A DNA stretch of 64,000 nt from an uncultured Bacteroidia bacterium. GTDB lineage: Bacteria > Bacteroidota > Bacteroidia > Bacteroidales > CAJPTX01. How positions within the stretch are numbered: position 1 is the first letter of the stretch; each line of letters starts with the position of its first letter. The notes under the pieces are model-generated. The model was not told the DNA's origin. It made no database searches and saw only the letters and a program-made list of their open reading frames with translations. Shown piece by piece: positions 55,001-61,852 of the stretch. Both the position numbers and the translations under genes were made by a program. The stretch spans positions 77,565 through 141,564 of the forward strand of contig CAMXWF010000004.1 of the NCBI GenBank assembly GCA_947252645.1. Reading direction: 5' to 3'.

Positions 55001-58000
55001 CCCCTCGTTGCAAGCCAACATCAAGAATCCATCCGCCTGGCATATGGGCGCAAACTGCGCATGATCCAATTTGAGCATCATATCAAAGGAGAATGCCGAC
55101 CCAGTCCTGGACTTAGCCAGATCGGAGAAGACGAGCATCTCTTCGTTGTCGGGGTCTCCGCCAAAGTGCAAGTAGAAGTCCTCCCCGCTAGCAAGCGAGG
55201 GGTCTATGCTGTGTACCGTCAGTCGAGCCGTATCATTCTCCCTATTGGCATTGTCGCTTGCAATCCATGCGGTAATGGCATGCTTACCTTGGGCGGCGAG
55301 ATTCGCCTTGGCTTTAAATGTGTAGGCCGCAGTCCCCCCCAACGAATCGATGGCAAGGGCCACCCTCTCCGTAATAGGCTCTGCGTCATCAACCCGATAG
55401 GCAAGGGTCATATCCGACACCCGCTTATCGGACAGATTACTAATAGAAACCGTAATTTTTGCCGTATCGGACAGGGGGGCACCAACAACCTGCGTATCTA
55501 TCCCCGCAATGGCGAGATCTCCCGCAGTAGGGAAATTCTCATCGACAAGGCGCACAATATAGTCTCGCGCATCGGCACGCGGCAGCAGCGTTGCGCCGCA
55601 TGGATCCAAACTTCCCTTATCGGCAAGGAGCACACGCATACGCTTTGGCCCTGCAGCCGCATCCGTAGGCGCAGCAAGCGGCACGCATGCTAACGTATCT
55701 TCTGCCTTCAGTTCTACAGTGAAGAACTCCCCGCTACTCGCATCGCCAAACTGCTTGTCATCGTTCCAATCAACCCATACGCCGAGCGCACGCCCATCCT
55801 GCACCCCCCGCAGCGCAACCCGCAGCGTGTTTGCTTCAGCCGACCGATACATTTGGAGCGTATCGCGCAAATTAATAGTGCCGCGCGCGAAGGCCTTCAC
55901 AGACGTAATGCTCCTATCAAAAAGAGCAACAGCACCTATGCTCGTACCCTCAATGCCTAACGGCGGAACGGCGCAGTACTCATCGTTGAGGACGAAGTGC
56001 CGACTCATATTGTCAGAGAAATCGTTATCGTACCCATCAACGAATACCCTCAGGCTATCATAGGTGCCTAGTGGCACAGCTGGATGGTACGAGAAGGTGT
56101 ACTCTAGCGTCTCCTCTGGTTTTAGGTAATCTATCCTTTCCCGCGCCACCAGCTTTGCCCTACGCTCCAACAGACCCTGCAAAATGGAAATAGAAACATC
56201 GGTCTGCGGCGTGGACGACAGATTTATGACCTTCGCCGAGACCGTCATCTCCTCTGGGTTAGGACTCTGGGATATCTTCACTTCATCAATCTTCAGCGTG
56301 TTCTCCCTAGCCACCTCAACGGCTTCAACCTCCCATCCTAATCCCTTGCCATCACTTTGCCCCGCTTCGAAGACAAGCAGCACGCCCCCATCATCGGCTG
56401 AGGAAACAGCTGTGACTGGTGCCTGCAACTCGCCTTTGACTGTAGCCAAATTACGACTTCCACCCACCGATGTTGAAGATGCCCCAATATGGGTGTTAAT
56501 CAGCAGGGCGTCACTCTCACCTAGAAGCGATGCCCTACGCACAGTAACCGCTATCGCCCGGTCGGGATTGCTCGGCTTAAGCAAGAGGGTTTCAGAACGT
56601 TTCCCCCTATAGCCAAAGGAACATGCCCCATCATCCACTATTATACGTCGCCCCTCGATGGTCAACACATCAGATGAGCCTGCGTAGCCCCAACCCGTAA
56701 GATGACCCCGTTTCATGGCGTACTTCTCACCGAGGCTGTACAGCTTACCCCGCTTAGCATTATCCTCAGGGTTAGCATCTCCCTCCGCCTTTAGCTCTAC
56801 AGCCACATCGAGCAGCTCGCCCATTGGGCTATTGGCCGTAAGATCCAGGGTGAAATCAACCCGCCGCATCTCGAAGGGCTTGATATCTTTCACGATTGTT
56901 CCACCGATGGAACGACCATTCGCGGTGGCGTAAATTGCTGCAGACGCTACCGGCATTGAGCTATTGTTACGTACAAAGCTATACACAGGAACCTCTTTCC
57001 CGAAAGTCCCTACGCGCTCAATGCCCGCAAAATTCAAGAGAGCAAGATCCAACGCCTTCGACTCCCGCCGCAGCGCAATGTGGGTAATGATTAAATCTGC
57101 CGTGTCTTCTAGAACAACTACCCTAAGCGCCAAATTAATCGACTTACTCTTGTACTCTGACAGATCCCACACCCACTGCGCATCCTCGGCCTTCTCCTTG
57201 TCAACACCCACTACCTCATCTTCATTCGTAATCAATTTCACTGGCTGACCATCCACCTCAAGGCGCATCTGGGGATACCATGCACCTGAGAAGTGCCCAT
57301 AGACCTCTAAGAACACCTTGCCTTGCTCTTTCGTGAGGTCTAGGGTTTCAAAACCGACCCGCGCAAATGCCTTTTTAGCAGTATAGGGATCAGAACCATC
57401 CCAGGTGTCATCCTCATCACCTTGATTCGTACGGCTAATAATCAGCGCATGCGCCCCGGGAGACTGCTGTAGGTGGGCAGGGGTCTCCTCATACTGGGCA
57501 CTCATATATTCCCCTAGCTCCACGAAGACATCGGGCGATGGGACAATGCGGAACTCTTCAGTGAAAGGTATCGCCACGGAGGCAGCGTTACGCTGCGAAA
57601 TTTCAGCTGTCATCACGGCCGCCGAGCGTTGCCCAACGGTACCGTCCTCAGCAATAGCCCGCACGGCAAAGGCGTAGCGCCCCTTTTGGGAAAGATATTT
57701 TGACGGCACCATGCATTTGTTCGCCACCGTCACCACAACCGACCTGTATTCCGCCTCCCTATCCGTTGTGTACAGCACCTCGTATTTCTTAATGCCAGGT
57801 ACGGTATCCCATGCTAGCTGAACGCTCTCCCCGCTACCCTCTATCTTTTCAAAGCGTAGGTTCTTCGGCGTTGGCATAATGGTAAAGGAGTGAGGCGATA
57901 CAACCACACGCCCCTCGTTGTCAATGAGTCGCAAAATGCCTCCAGCCGTAAAGGGGGCATCCAAAGGCAACTCCGCCACATCTCGATCCCCTTTGAGGGT

Positions 58001-60082
58001 AGCTATCGTGGCAAACGTCTTCCCTTTATCGTACGAAAGTTCCGCCCGTATAGGGGGAATTAAATTCTGTGAATGAACCACTATCGCCTCCCCTGGTTCA
58101 AGCAGCTCCCCGCCAACAGGGTAGGTAATCCGCAGGATGTCGGTGTCGAAGTGCCACACCACGTAGAAATCCTGGCTCATTGAGGCGACACGCTTAGGAT
58201 CCACGGTTATCGTAAGCTCGCCAGAAGGGGCATCGATTGAGACAATCTCCGCATTGTTGATACTATCCACCTTGCGCTGCGGGTCTGCCTCCGGGTGGTC
58301 TTTATCCAACACCCAGGGCAGGAAGGTGTTCCCCCCATTAGAAACGTATAGATTCAGGTCATTGACAAGCGCAGGCTCGCCATATGGATGTACACCCCCC
58401 GACACCGTATCAGTCCACGCCAATGCAACCCACGCCCGCTTGGCATTGCTAGGCACCGGCACGCTAAAGGTCGTAGGTTGCTTCCCCTGCGAGAGGGAGC
58501 CCCGCCTATAGTTACCTTTTTCAAGCGCAGTGAGCGCCGCATCGGCATTCAGAATCCCGTAACCGTAGCTATAGTCTGGTCCAGGCGCATTCACATCGTC
58601 TGCAGTGGCAATTATGAGCGCCCGCAGCAACGCTGCCTCCGGCTCCGCCCCATGATGCAACTGATGGTAACGCTCGGTCATGAGAGCCAAATGCCCCGAC
58701 ACGAGCGGAGTGGCCATTGAAGTCCCCGACATCTTACCATACGTATCGCCCGGAAGTGTGGAGTAGACATCCTCCCCCTTCATGCTAATCGTTGGCACCA
58801 CACGCCCATCATCCATAGGCCCCCAGCTACTAAAGCTGGTCATACCCCCAACCGCATTGAGCGCGGCAACATAGATAACGTTCTTGGCTCGGCGAAGCAC
58901 TGACCCATACTCCCTACTGCACGCACCTTGGTCATTCCCTGCTGCGTACACCTGCGTCACCTCGGGAACAAGCGCCACCAACAGGTCAACGAGATAATCA
59001 TTTGCAATGGAATTATAATACCCTAACCCGTCAAGGTATGGGCATAGAAGACGCATCTGAGGACCGTAGGAGTGCGAGGACAGAAGAATGTTGTAGTCAT
59101 CCAGAGCGTAAAGCATTTCCGCCTGCTCGTTAAGGCCGTTGCTCTGCCGATTAAAGTTATAGGTATAGAGTTCAACGGCAGGCGCCACCCCTTGCATCCT
59201 GGGATTAAGCAAACCAGCTCCTGCGATTGACCCCGCCACATGCACCCCATGCCCTTCGCTCTCCTCCACCGACACCTCAAACTCCTTCTGCTGTAGCCGC
59301 GCAGCGAAGTCGAAATGGGGAACAACGTTGCCGTCCCACACGCCCACTTTCACCCCCTTGCCCGTCAAGCCGCACCCGCCTAGCGTGCCCGGCAAAGCCA
59401 AGAGATTTCCTCGCCCCATCGTCCGCCCTTGCGCATTGAACGCCGCTTGCGGAGCAGGAACCAGCCCAAGCGATGCCACCCACGGTAGCTCTGCCAACTC
59501 GTAGAGCTTCTCCTTAGGCAAATCCACCACGAGCAGCCTAAAAGCGGGAACGTCCTCTACATTGGCCACACCAAGCCGGGCAAGCTCGCTTTTTGCCCAC
59601 TCCGTGGTAACATTGGGGAAATGGAAGAGCTGCACCCTCGCCGCTTCCATTCCAGCCTGCGCATAATCGGGGATACGCCAATCCTCAAGGCGAGGATCCA
59701 TCTTCCACTCCCCGCGAATGGGGATGAGCGAGGTCATCCTATTTCCCCGCATACGGGCTGGAACAAAGCCCTGCTTCACAGTGGCGAAGTAGGCATTTCC
59801 GCCCACATAGTCTGTAAGGGCAACCCCCTCCCTTTGCAGCACCGCACGCTGTTCAAACGTTAACGCATGGGAGAATTGCATGAGCACATTATGCCTGCCC
59901 TGCACCGCCTCGCCTAATGGCAATGGTCTCAATGCCCTCGAGCGGGTGCGCGCCCCCACGTTTTGTTCGGGCACAAACTCATGCTTTCCGAGCCGTACCA
60001 CCTGCTGCGCAACAAGAGCGGTCGCCCACAGCGTTAGCGCAACCATGAGCGATATAATCTTCGTAAAATTTCTACCTTTCAT
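49040..60082 (-). CDS. Giant type IX-secreted subtilisin-like serine protease/adhesin
   Basis: A 3680-residue protein. After a signal peptide (about 1-25) and a prodomain-like region comes an S8 subtilase domain with Asp250 (GVWDGN), His278 (GHGVHVAG) and Ser455 (SGTSMATP). Next come a beta-sandwich seen after many Bacteroidota subtilases, a fibronectin-III-like module (PTPKNLRFE), CARDB-like and GEVED modules (VDWNDDKQFGD, about 1440), a LamG-like module (about 1635-1780), MBG/bacterial Ig-like domains (about 2010-2160) and a long InlB-type repeat region (about 2293-3100) interrupted by a jelly-roll module. The last 75 residues (NPFTSTLRI, PAGLYLLR) are a type IX secretion sorting domain. 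It is probably surface-attached, degrading or binding host proteins. Its base composition looks less GC-rich than its neighbours. Confidence 0.93.
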   Translation of the reverse strand: MKGRNFTKIISLMVALTLWATALVAQQVVRLGKHEFVPEQNVGARTRSRALRPLPLGEAVQGRHNVLMQFSHALTFEQRAVLQREGVALTDYVGGNAYFATVKQGFVPARMRGNRMTSLIPIRGEWKMDPRLEDWRIPDYAQAGMEAARVQLFHFPNVTTEWAKSELARLGVANVEDVPAFRLLVVDLPKEKLYELAELPWVASLGLVPAPQAAFNAQGRTMGRGNLLALPGTLGGCGLTGKGVKVGVWDGNVVPHFDFAARLQQKEFEVSVEESEGHGVHVAGSIAGAGLLNPRMQGVAPAVELYTYNFNRQSNGLNEQAEMLYALDDYNILLSSHSYGPQMRLLCPYLDGLGYYNSIANDYLVDLLVALVPEVTQVYAAGNDQGACSREYGSVLRRAKNVIYVAALNAVGGMTSFSSWGPMDDGRVVPTISMKGEDVYSTLPGDTYGKMSGTSMATPLVSGHLALMTERYHQLHHGAEPEAALLRALIIATADDVNAPGPDYSYGYGILNADAALTALEKGNYRRGSLSQGKQPTTFSVPVPSNAKRAWVALAWTDTVSGGVHPYGEPALVNDLNLYVSNGGNTFLPWVLDKDHPEADPQRKVDSINNAEIVSIDAPSGELTITVDPKRVASMSQDFYVVWHFDTDILRITYPVGGELLEPGEAIVVHSQNLIPPIRAELSYDKGKTFATIATLKGDRDVAELPLDAPFTAGGILRLIDNEGRVVVSPHSFTIMPTPKNLRFEKIEGSGESVQLAWDTVPGIKKYEVLYTTDREAEYRSVVVTVANKCMVPSKYLSQKGRYAFAVRAIAEDGTVGQRSAAVMTAEISQRNAASVAIPFTEEFRIVPSPDVFVELGEYMSAQYEETPAHLQQSPGAHALIISRTNQGDEDDTWDGSDPYTAKKAFARVGFETLDLTKEQGKVFLEVYGHFSGAWYPQMRLEVDGQPVKLITNEDEVVGVDKEKAEDAQWVWDLSEYKSKSINLALRVVVLEDTADLIITHIALRRESKALDLALLNFAGIERVGTFGKEVPVYSFVRNNSSMPVASAAIYATANGRSIGGTIVKDIKPFEMRRVDFTLDLTANSPMGELLDVAVELKAEGDANPEDNAKRGKLYSLGEKYAMKRGHLTGWGYAGSSDVLTIEGRRIIVDDGACSFGYRGKRSETLLLKPSNPDRAIAVTVRRASLLGESDALLINTHIGASSTSVGGSRNLATVKGELQAPVTAVSSADDGGVLLVFEAGQSDGKGLGWEVEAVEVARENTLKIDEVKISQSPNPEEMTVSAKVINLSSTPQTDVSISILQGLLERRAKLVARERIDYLKPEETLEYTFSYHPAVPLGTYDSLRVFVDGYDNDFSDNMSRHFVLNDEYCAVPPLGIEGTSIGAVALFDRSITSVKAFARGTINLRDTLQMYRSAEANTLRVALRGVQDGRALGVWVDWNDDKQFGDASSGEFFTVELKAEDTLACVPLAAPTDAAAGPKRMRVLLADKGSLDPCGATLLPRADARDYIVRLVDENFPTAGDLAIAGIDTQVVGAPLSDTAKITVSISNLSDKRVSDMTLAYRVDDAEPITERVALAIDSLGGTAAYTFKAKANLAAQGKHAITAWIASDNANRENDTARLTVHSIDPSLASGEDFYLHFGGDPDNEEMLVFSDLAKSRTGSAFSFDMMLKLDHAQFAPICQADGFLMLACNEGSGFPENSILFAYAGTKVLYLAPGGTLKPGQWQHIAVNQTISFAVHPKLYVDGEEVNLASMGNDGTSSMHNFKAMYLFEGSIDHLRFWKEDIGTQGAKQIAYTDTSSLSKKHKEELIADFAMNEGYSNAALYAGEHYATIQSKRIEAGNSSIWQTERRLIQGIHFDNQVGDLVKLSDSRYQVTLTEATDLRHVEGIAYSSFSRGNVLYNGMEITEKRPFDFSEGSVTLYGTLVGYYGRNYFDKVTIYAVKEASAECKMLSLKATVADNAGLASDVSLEPVPNAVALDATEDFKANELTFAFSISEGATATVEGKPIQSPVKLDVTNPTMVRVLAANGRTDAYYTITVVKKNAIDWPLAKAQLFYGDSIVDLPGLSSAQLPITYTTDNPNVVTYTEGALRAIAVGSATVMARQQGNAHYAAAAPVDYRIEVLPRQATVAPRSMVVKRGAVLGAFDFYYTGVLTYDDLQQAKLPAYRIIKNGSAWSPAEGALDAGEYAIEPEDATPYRSGNYVITPLSGTLTVLPSQAVSLSLTVLDEENAVLEGATITVDSTVVRVSNATATVVELLPGVHSYVVTKEGYVPTVGRVEVLDAPIEEKPILRKRTLTLTYATDGGGTLSGYLTQTLAKGEDGQPVFAKPNEGYVFKGWDDGVQTPNRLDRDVQTSKALKALFEQAKFTLSYEATIGGTITGKKTQTVLYGKDGEEVTATPDGGAYFIRWSDRTNSNASRTDRRIRQDASYRAFFGRKVNLPYIQKFETSNELPAFMHSKGSAEAGWYVTAEPVRGFMLDGRFLAIKNPKSGSVLKVDLETPRFALDNVTGDISVDFDYIFYGVLRTKVKVFYQVAGETPQLLGELTKDPNRNRTHFSKKIENAVFAGKEWLQLTFNYSGAVNEYLCIDNLSVVPEGVTGEVQLNYYATKGGTVNGALQVNVTTPVGTEGTQVEAKAEAGWTFAGWSDGVSEPTRKDSKATTVEALFTPASSGASLYSLSYTAGEHGRIAGVVHQQGLTVGTEGTPVTAVATTPDYHFVQWSDGSKQNPRTDKVIDKDINVSASFSNLYTLTYTVEPIDGGEITGETSQQVLFGEDAKGVTATPKAGYHFVEWSDGVTTAERTDQKVQADATIVAHFAQKYTFIYTAGKGGTLRGEVKQTVDPNAMGTAVTAKPYEGFAFDAWSDGVTTAERTDKAEKEVKAQANFKPLTFDISYSAADGGTLQGGAATQTVSYGEDSEPVLAKADAGYHFVKWSDGRTDNPRCERAVVKSVTAEAIFSKEYTVAYTHSAGGTIDGEASQTVEHGADAKEVKATPDAGYHFVRWSDGLTDNPRTDRGVTRSIAVEAIFSNRYVVTYVAADGGSIEGAVTQSVEDGHDATQVKAKPEEGYRFVGWSDGSEEAARLDKGIKEDAVYTATFARLVHTLTVEVENGVFDPVPGLTAFVFEYAKLLQPTQEVAHGDFSRPVTLELAPGVKSVLWDDGSTELPRSFRVEKDMTVKAKVKVPTVDFYVERNGIPISQSVINNAFDGTIKYTEHQQVDLGTCVAVSWALLPKGTILAISTVGMRKVDYPASAAAFYQIVDGTKPARLSIAIERPSGIVIYEVSEGGTLGGGAPKQKVSVGGSTTEVTALPMPGYYFKGWDDGNKEPSRSDFVTKEGEVTYRALFERKTYTVAFMPNSGEGTMEDQKMLCGCDATLKPNAYTRAGATFRGWALAPDAKVPRYTDGDWVKDLSSVNGDTVHLYAVWAIQQLAVYFSVAGEPSGTLTATVDGNTITSGALLPFGTQVVLTAKPNAGYDVEGWLGVNANPVNAEEVVLTLDREATVQVSFRQIKHAVHFSVAGEPNGTLTATVDGKPIADGDLVREGAEVQFVAEPKAGFLVDAWTGVTPSADNRNRAKLEVKGEVTVTVSFKPEKKLGVESALLASIETLPNPFTSTLRISNASNLYRVQLLSVEGRVIRTVAHDGAETLKLDTKDLPAGLYLLRCEDAHGGVRTLRVVRE
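50780..53205 (-). repeat. InlB/Listeria-Bacteroides repeat block inside the giant protease
   Basis: The pattern (S/D)-G-G-x-(L/I)-x-G ... Q-x-V ... V-x-A-x-P ... G-Y-x-F-x-x-W-S-D-G recurs at about 70-residue spacing. Ten of the protein's eleven W-x-D-type motifs fall here; the last, GWDDGNKEPSR, lies outside the block near 50120. Most units differ, but a 36-bp stretch is identical at 51462-51497 and 51672-51707. A jelly-roll-like module (about 52330-52790) splits the array after its second unit. Modules of this type are usually extended stalks or adhesive domains. Confidence 0.85.
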
Positions 60083-60132
60083 TGAAAACTGTTTTTTGGT
60101 CTATTTATAAGCCCCCCTAGGCTCCGAGGCTA

Positions 60133-60165
60133 CAAGTATAGCAACATTCTGCGAATAATGGCAAA
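60133..60165 (-). promoter_or_regulatory. Possible promoter of the giant protease gene
   Basis: On the minus strand TTTG (60162-60165) is followed after 21 bp by TATACTTG (60133-60140), one mismatch from TAnnTTTG. It lies 50 bp upstream of the start codon. The spacing is slightly longer than usual. Confidence 0.4.
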
Positions 60166-60321
60166 ACTAGGGAAACACAAATTGTCACTCTCCATGCAAC
60201 AAAACGTAACGCAACGTGCTTAAACGCTCAATACAAGCTGTTTGCATCGCTATTTTATCTTGATGAACACGGCATGGATTGGCTGCAATTGGGTTGGTAA
60301 AAAGCCCAGCAAACGCACTTC

Positions 60322-60638
60322 TTGGCAACCTTCCGTCCGCTCCTACGGTCTGGTGTGGCTCTCGCTATGCTCTACCTGCTCGCCCTCACCGCTGGTTACC
60401 CTCTCCATGCGCAGAAAGTTGACAGCCTTATTCGACTCGGGCAAATGGATGCCGCCATACGCATCGGCGACAGCATCATTGCAAGCCGTAAAACCTCGCC
60501 CGAAGAAAAATTCAACGCCCTCATCGCGGGCAGCTACTCGGCGAGCTTAGTCTATCGTTATCTACTCCGAGAACTACCACGACTCGCTCGCGCTGCTGCA
60601 CTTCACAAAGGCTCTTTCGCTCTCCAATGAAAAAGTTG
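60322..60638 (+). pseudogene. 5' remnant of a secreted TPR-type gene, frameshifted and truncated
   Basis: A TTG-started frame gives a signal peptide ending LHAQ, then VDSLIRLGQMDAAIRIGDSI, a tetratricopeptide-like helix pair. At about 60551-60562 the TPR-like reading moves one frame over and continues as YSENYHDSLALLHFTKALS until about 60615-60635. There the sequence becomes the antisense of the ParB-like gene. The start of a TPR-containing sensor or regulator typical of Bacteroidota is the best guess. It appears to have been cut by the element to its right. Confidence 0.6.
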
Positions 60639-61168
60639 GCGGACAGTACGCGGTAGTATTTCGCGCGTTCCCATATCTCCTCCGGTGTGCTGCGGCTATG
60701 GCTATTCCTTGCATAATCGATAGCGTACTGTTCAATCCCCGTGATGATGCGGGCAGGAATCTTGGCAAATTTGTCCCCGTGGCGCTTGTTGAGCTCTCGG
60801 AAAGCTGCGAGCCTACTGTGACCACTAAGAACATAGTAACGGTGGTCTGTGGGGGCCTGCCACACGTTGATGGGGTCAAAAGCGTTGGGGTCGAAGTTGT
60901 TTACCTTCTCATCAAAAGATGCCTGGCTAAACTGCTCCTTGCGGTTTTGAAATCGCTTTTCGTCTGTATGAACATCCTGGAGCGGTATGTCTATTGTTTG
61001 AATTGCTGAGCTTGGCTTTGCCGTGGCGCTTGGCTTCCTTTCGCTCTTGTTGGTGGTGTTAGTCTTGTTGGCACGTTGTGGCTTTATACCTAGTACCACG
61101 CACGCCAGGCGAATAGCCTCTTGGAGTCGTTCGTTCAGACTGCCAAGCGGTCTATTGTTTGCCCCCAT
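60521..61168 (-). CDS. ParB/Srx-fold nuclease-like protein, C-terminus replaced at a junction
   Basis: After a variable basic leader, residues 58-180 form a ParB-like domain: IPLQDVHTDEKRFQNR, DPINVW, then VLSGHSRLAAFREL (the box II-like motif) and IPARIITG, followed by helical NSHSRSTPEEIWERAKYYR. Such domains occur in phages and conjugative elements with DNA-binding or nuclease roles. Downstream of about residue 180 the sequence is simply the antisense of the TPR-type remnant, so the natural C-terminus is lost. The start codon lies 16 bp from the first hairpin unit. Activity of the remaining domain is uncertain. Confidence 0.65.
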   Translation of the reverse strand: MGANNRPLGSLNERLQEAIRLACVVLGIKPQRANKTNTTNKSERKPSATAKPSSAIQTIDIPLQDVHTDEKRFQNRKEQFSQASFDEKVNNFDPNAFDPINVWQAPTDHRYYVLSGHSRLAAFRELNKRHGDKFAKIPARIITGIEQYAIDYARNSHSRSTPEEIWERAKYYRVLSANFFIGERKSLCEVQQRERVVVVLGVDNDRLSSPSSCPR

Positions 61169-61232
61169 AAGAGAATTTCATTTCATTTCCTCCTGTAAAT
61201 CAACGCAATAAGATTTTGCGCCCTCTTCAGAA

Positions 61233-61263
61233 ATTGGATTATGAAAATCTTTTACTTCCTTTG
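61233..61263 (+). promoter_or_regulatory. Promoter of array unit 1
   Basis: ATTG (61233-61236), exactly 19 bp, then TTCCTTTG (61256-61263). The spacing and elements match TTTG-N19-TAnnTTTG and recur at the same place in units 2 and 3. Confidence 0.6.
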
Positions 61264-61269
61264 CAGTGC

Positions 61270-61399
61270 GGGAGTTCAGGGTTGCGTACCTTGATGCGTC
61301 CTGGACTCGCTTGCTATAGAGAAGGGAATCTGGGCAGGCTCTAACACTGGGCGATTGGTGCCCTTTACGGGTTAGAGAAGACAGATTCCCTTCTCTGTT
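61270..61399 (+). ncRNA. Predicted small structured RNA, copy 1
   Basis: Downstream of the promoter, a leader segment of about 49 nt (a possible 9-bp stem GAGTTCAGG/CCTGGACTC) precedes a long hairpin. A perfect 15-bp closing stem joins 61318-61332 and 61382-61396. Inside its 49-nt interior, CTCTAAC (61339-61345) pairs with GTTAGAG (61371-61377), and GGGC pairs with GCCC around a 7-nt loop. The hairpin is almost identical in copy 2. No open frame is conserved between copies, so an RNA product is more likely than a peptide. The transcript ends are estimated. Confidence 0.6.
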
Positions 61400-61448
61400 A
61401 TTTCCTCCCTGTAAATCAATTCGATAAGATTCCATAGCCTCTTCGGGG

Positions 61449-61479
61449 ATTGGATTTTGGGAATTGATTGCTACCTTTG
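61449..61479 (+). promoter_or_regulatory. Promoter of array unit 2
   Basis: ATTG (61449-61452), 19 bp, then TACCTTTG (61472-61479), an exact TAnnTTTG element. This is the best promoter match in the array. Confidence 0.7.
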
Positions 61480-61485
61480 CGGTGC

Positions 61486-61615
61486 GGGAGTACAGGGTTG
61501 CGTTCCTAGATGCGTCCTAGACTACACGTACTATAGAGAAGGGAATCTGGGCAGGCTCTAGCACTGGGCGATTGGTGCCCTTTACGGGTTAGAGAAGACA
61601 GATTCCCTTCTCTGT
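61486..61615 (+). ncRNA. Predicted small structured RNA, copy 2
   Basis: Same architecture as copy 1. The 15-bp closing stem is 61535-61549 with 61599-61613, and the interior is again 49 nt. The inner stem is CTCTAGC (61556-61562) with GTTAGAG (61588-61594). The one base that differs from copy 1 in this hairpin turns an A-U pair into a G-U pair, so pairing is kept. The segment before the hairpin differs more and has an alternative AGTAC/GTACT pairing. Transcript ends are estimated. Confidence 0.62.
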
Positions 61616-61665
61616 CATTTCCTCCCTGTAAATCAATTCGATAAGATTCCATAGCCTCTTCGAGG

Positions 61666-61696
61666 ATTGGATTTTGGGAATTGATTACTCTCTTTG
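61666..61696 (+). promoter_or_regulatory. Promoter of array unit 3
   Basis: ATTG (61666-61669), 19 bp, then TCTCTTTG (61689-61696), again in the conserved position within the repeated leader. Confidence 0.58.
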
Positions 61697-61699
61697 CAG

Positions 61700-61776
61700 C
61701 AAAAGAGTTCCAGTTTGAGGTCGGGCTCCGTCGAGTGGAGTCGTTGTACTCGTAAGAGCGTGGAACTCTTTTTGTC
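61700..61776 (+). ncRNA. Predicted small structured RNA, variant type
   Basis: AAAAGAGTTCCA (61701-61712) pairs perfectly with TGGAACTCTTTT (61761-61772), closing a 48-nt interior that contains GGCTCC/GGAGTC. The right arm runs into a T-tract, so the stem could also end transcription. The sequence differs from copies 1 and 2, yet the plan (long closing stem, 48-49-nt interior, inner hairpin) is the same. The transcript would be about 75 nt. Confidence 0.58.
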
Positions 61777-61852
61777 TACAATACAAAGCGTTCAGTTCCC
61801 TTTCCCCCTGAGAGTTTCCTTGCATCGTTAGTTGACCTCTGCGAGTCCCATG

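Larger units (their letters stand above)
61185..61399 (+). repeat. Tandem array unit 1 (215 bp)
   Basis: This unit begins ATTTCCTCCTGTAAATCAA and ends before the next ATTTCCTCC. It holds a promoter-like leader and a hairpin module. It aligns along its whole length with unit 2 (61400-61616), with most differences in the leader and in a 49-50-bp segment before the hairpin. Confidence 0.9.
61400..61616 (+). repeat. Tandem array unit 2 (217 bp)
   Basis: Second copy of the unit, beginning ATTTCCTCCCTGTAAATCAA. Its leader is nearly identical to that of unit 3, and its hairpin is nearly identical to that of unit 1, so it bridges the two types. Confidence 0.9.
61617..61780 (+). repeat. Tandem array unit 3 (leader shared, hairpin different)
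   Basis: The first 80 bp repeat the leader of unit 2 almost exactly, up to CTTTGC. After that the sequence is unrelated to units 1 and 2. This is what duplication of a promoter cassette with a different RNA gene, or replacement of the RNA part, would leave. Confidence 0.85.

Noticed and set aside
49212..59863. Numerous plus-strand frames opposite the giant protease
   Set aside because: All are antisense to a single continuous 11-kb frame with recognisable domains throughout; none has its own features.
61318..61613. Hairpins resemble integron attC sites (CTCTAAC ... GTTAGAG) and retron msr-msd inverted repeats
   Set aside because: The 7-mers do not match the RYYYAAC/GTTRRRY core rules at the outer base, no integron integrase is present, and the retron idea needs a reverse transcriptase, which is absent from the window.
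61185..61780. CRISPR array
   Set aside because: Repeat units are over 200 bp and nearly identical throughout, with no short repeats separated by unique spacers, and no cas genes are present.
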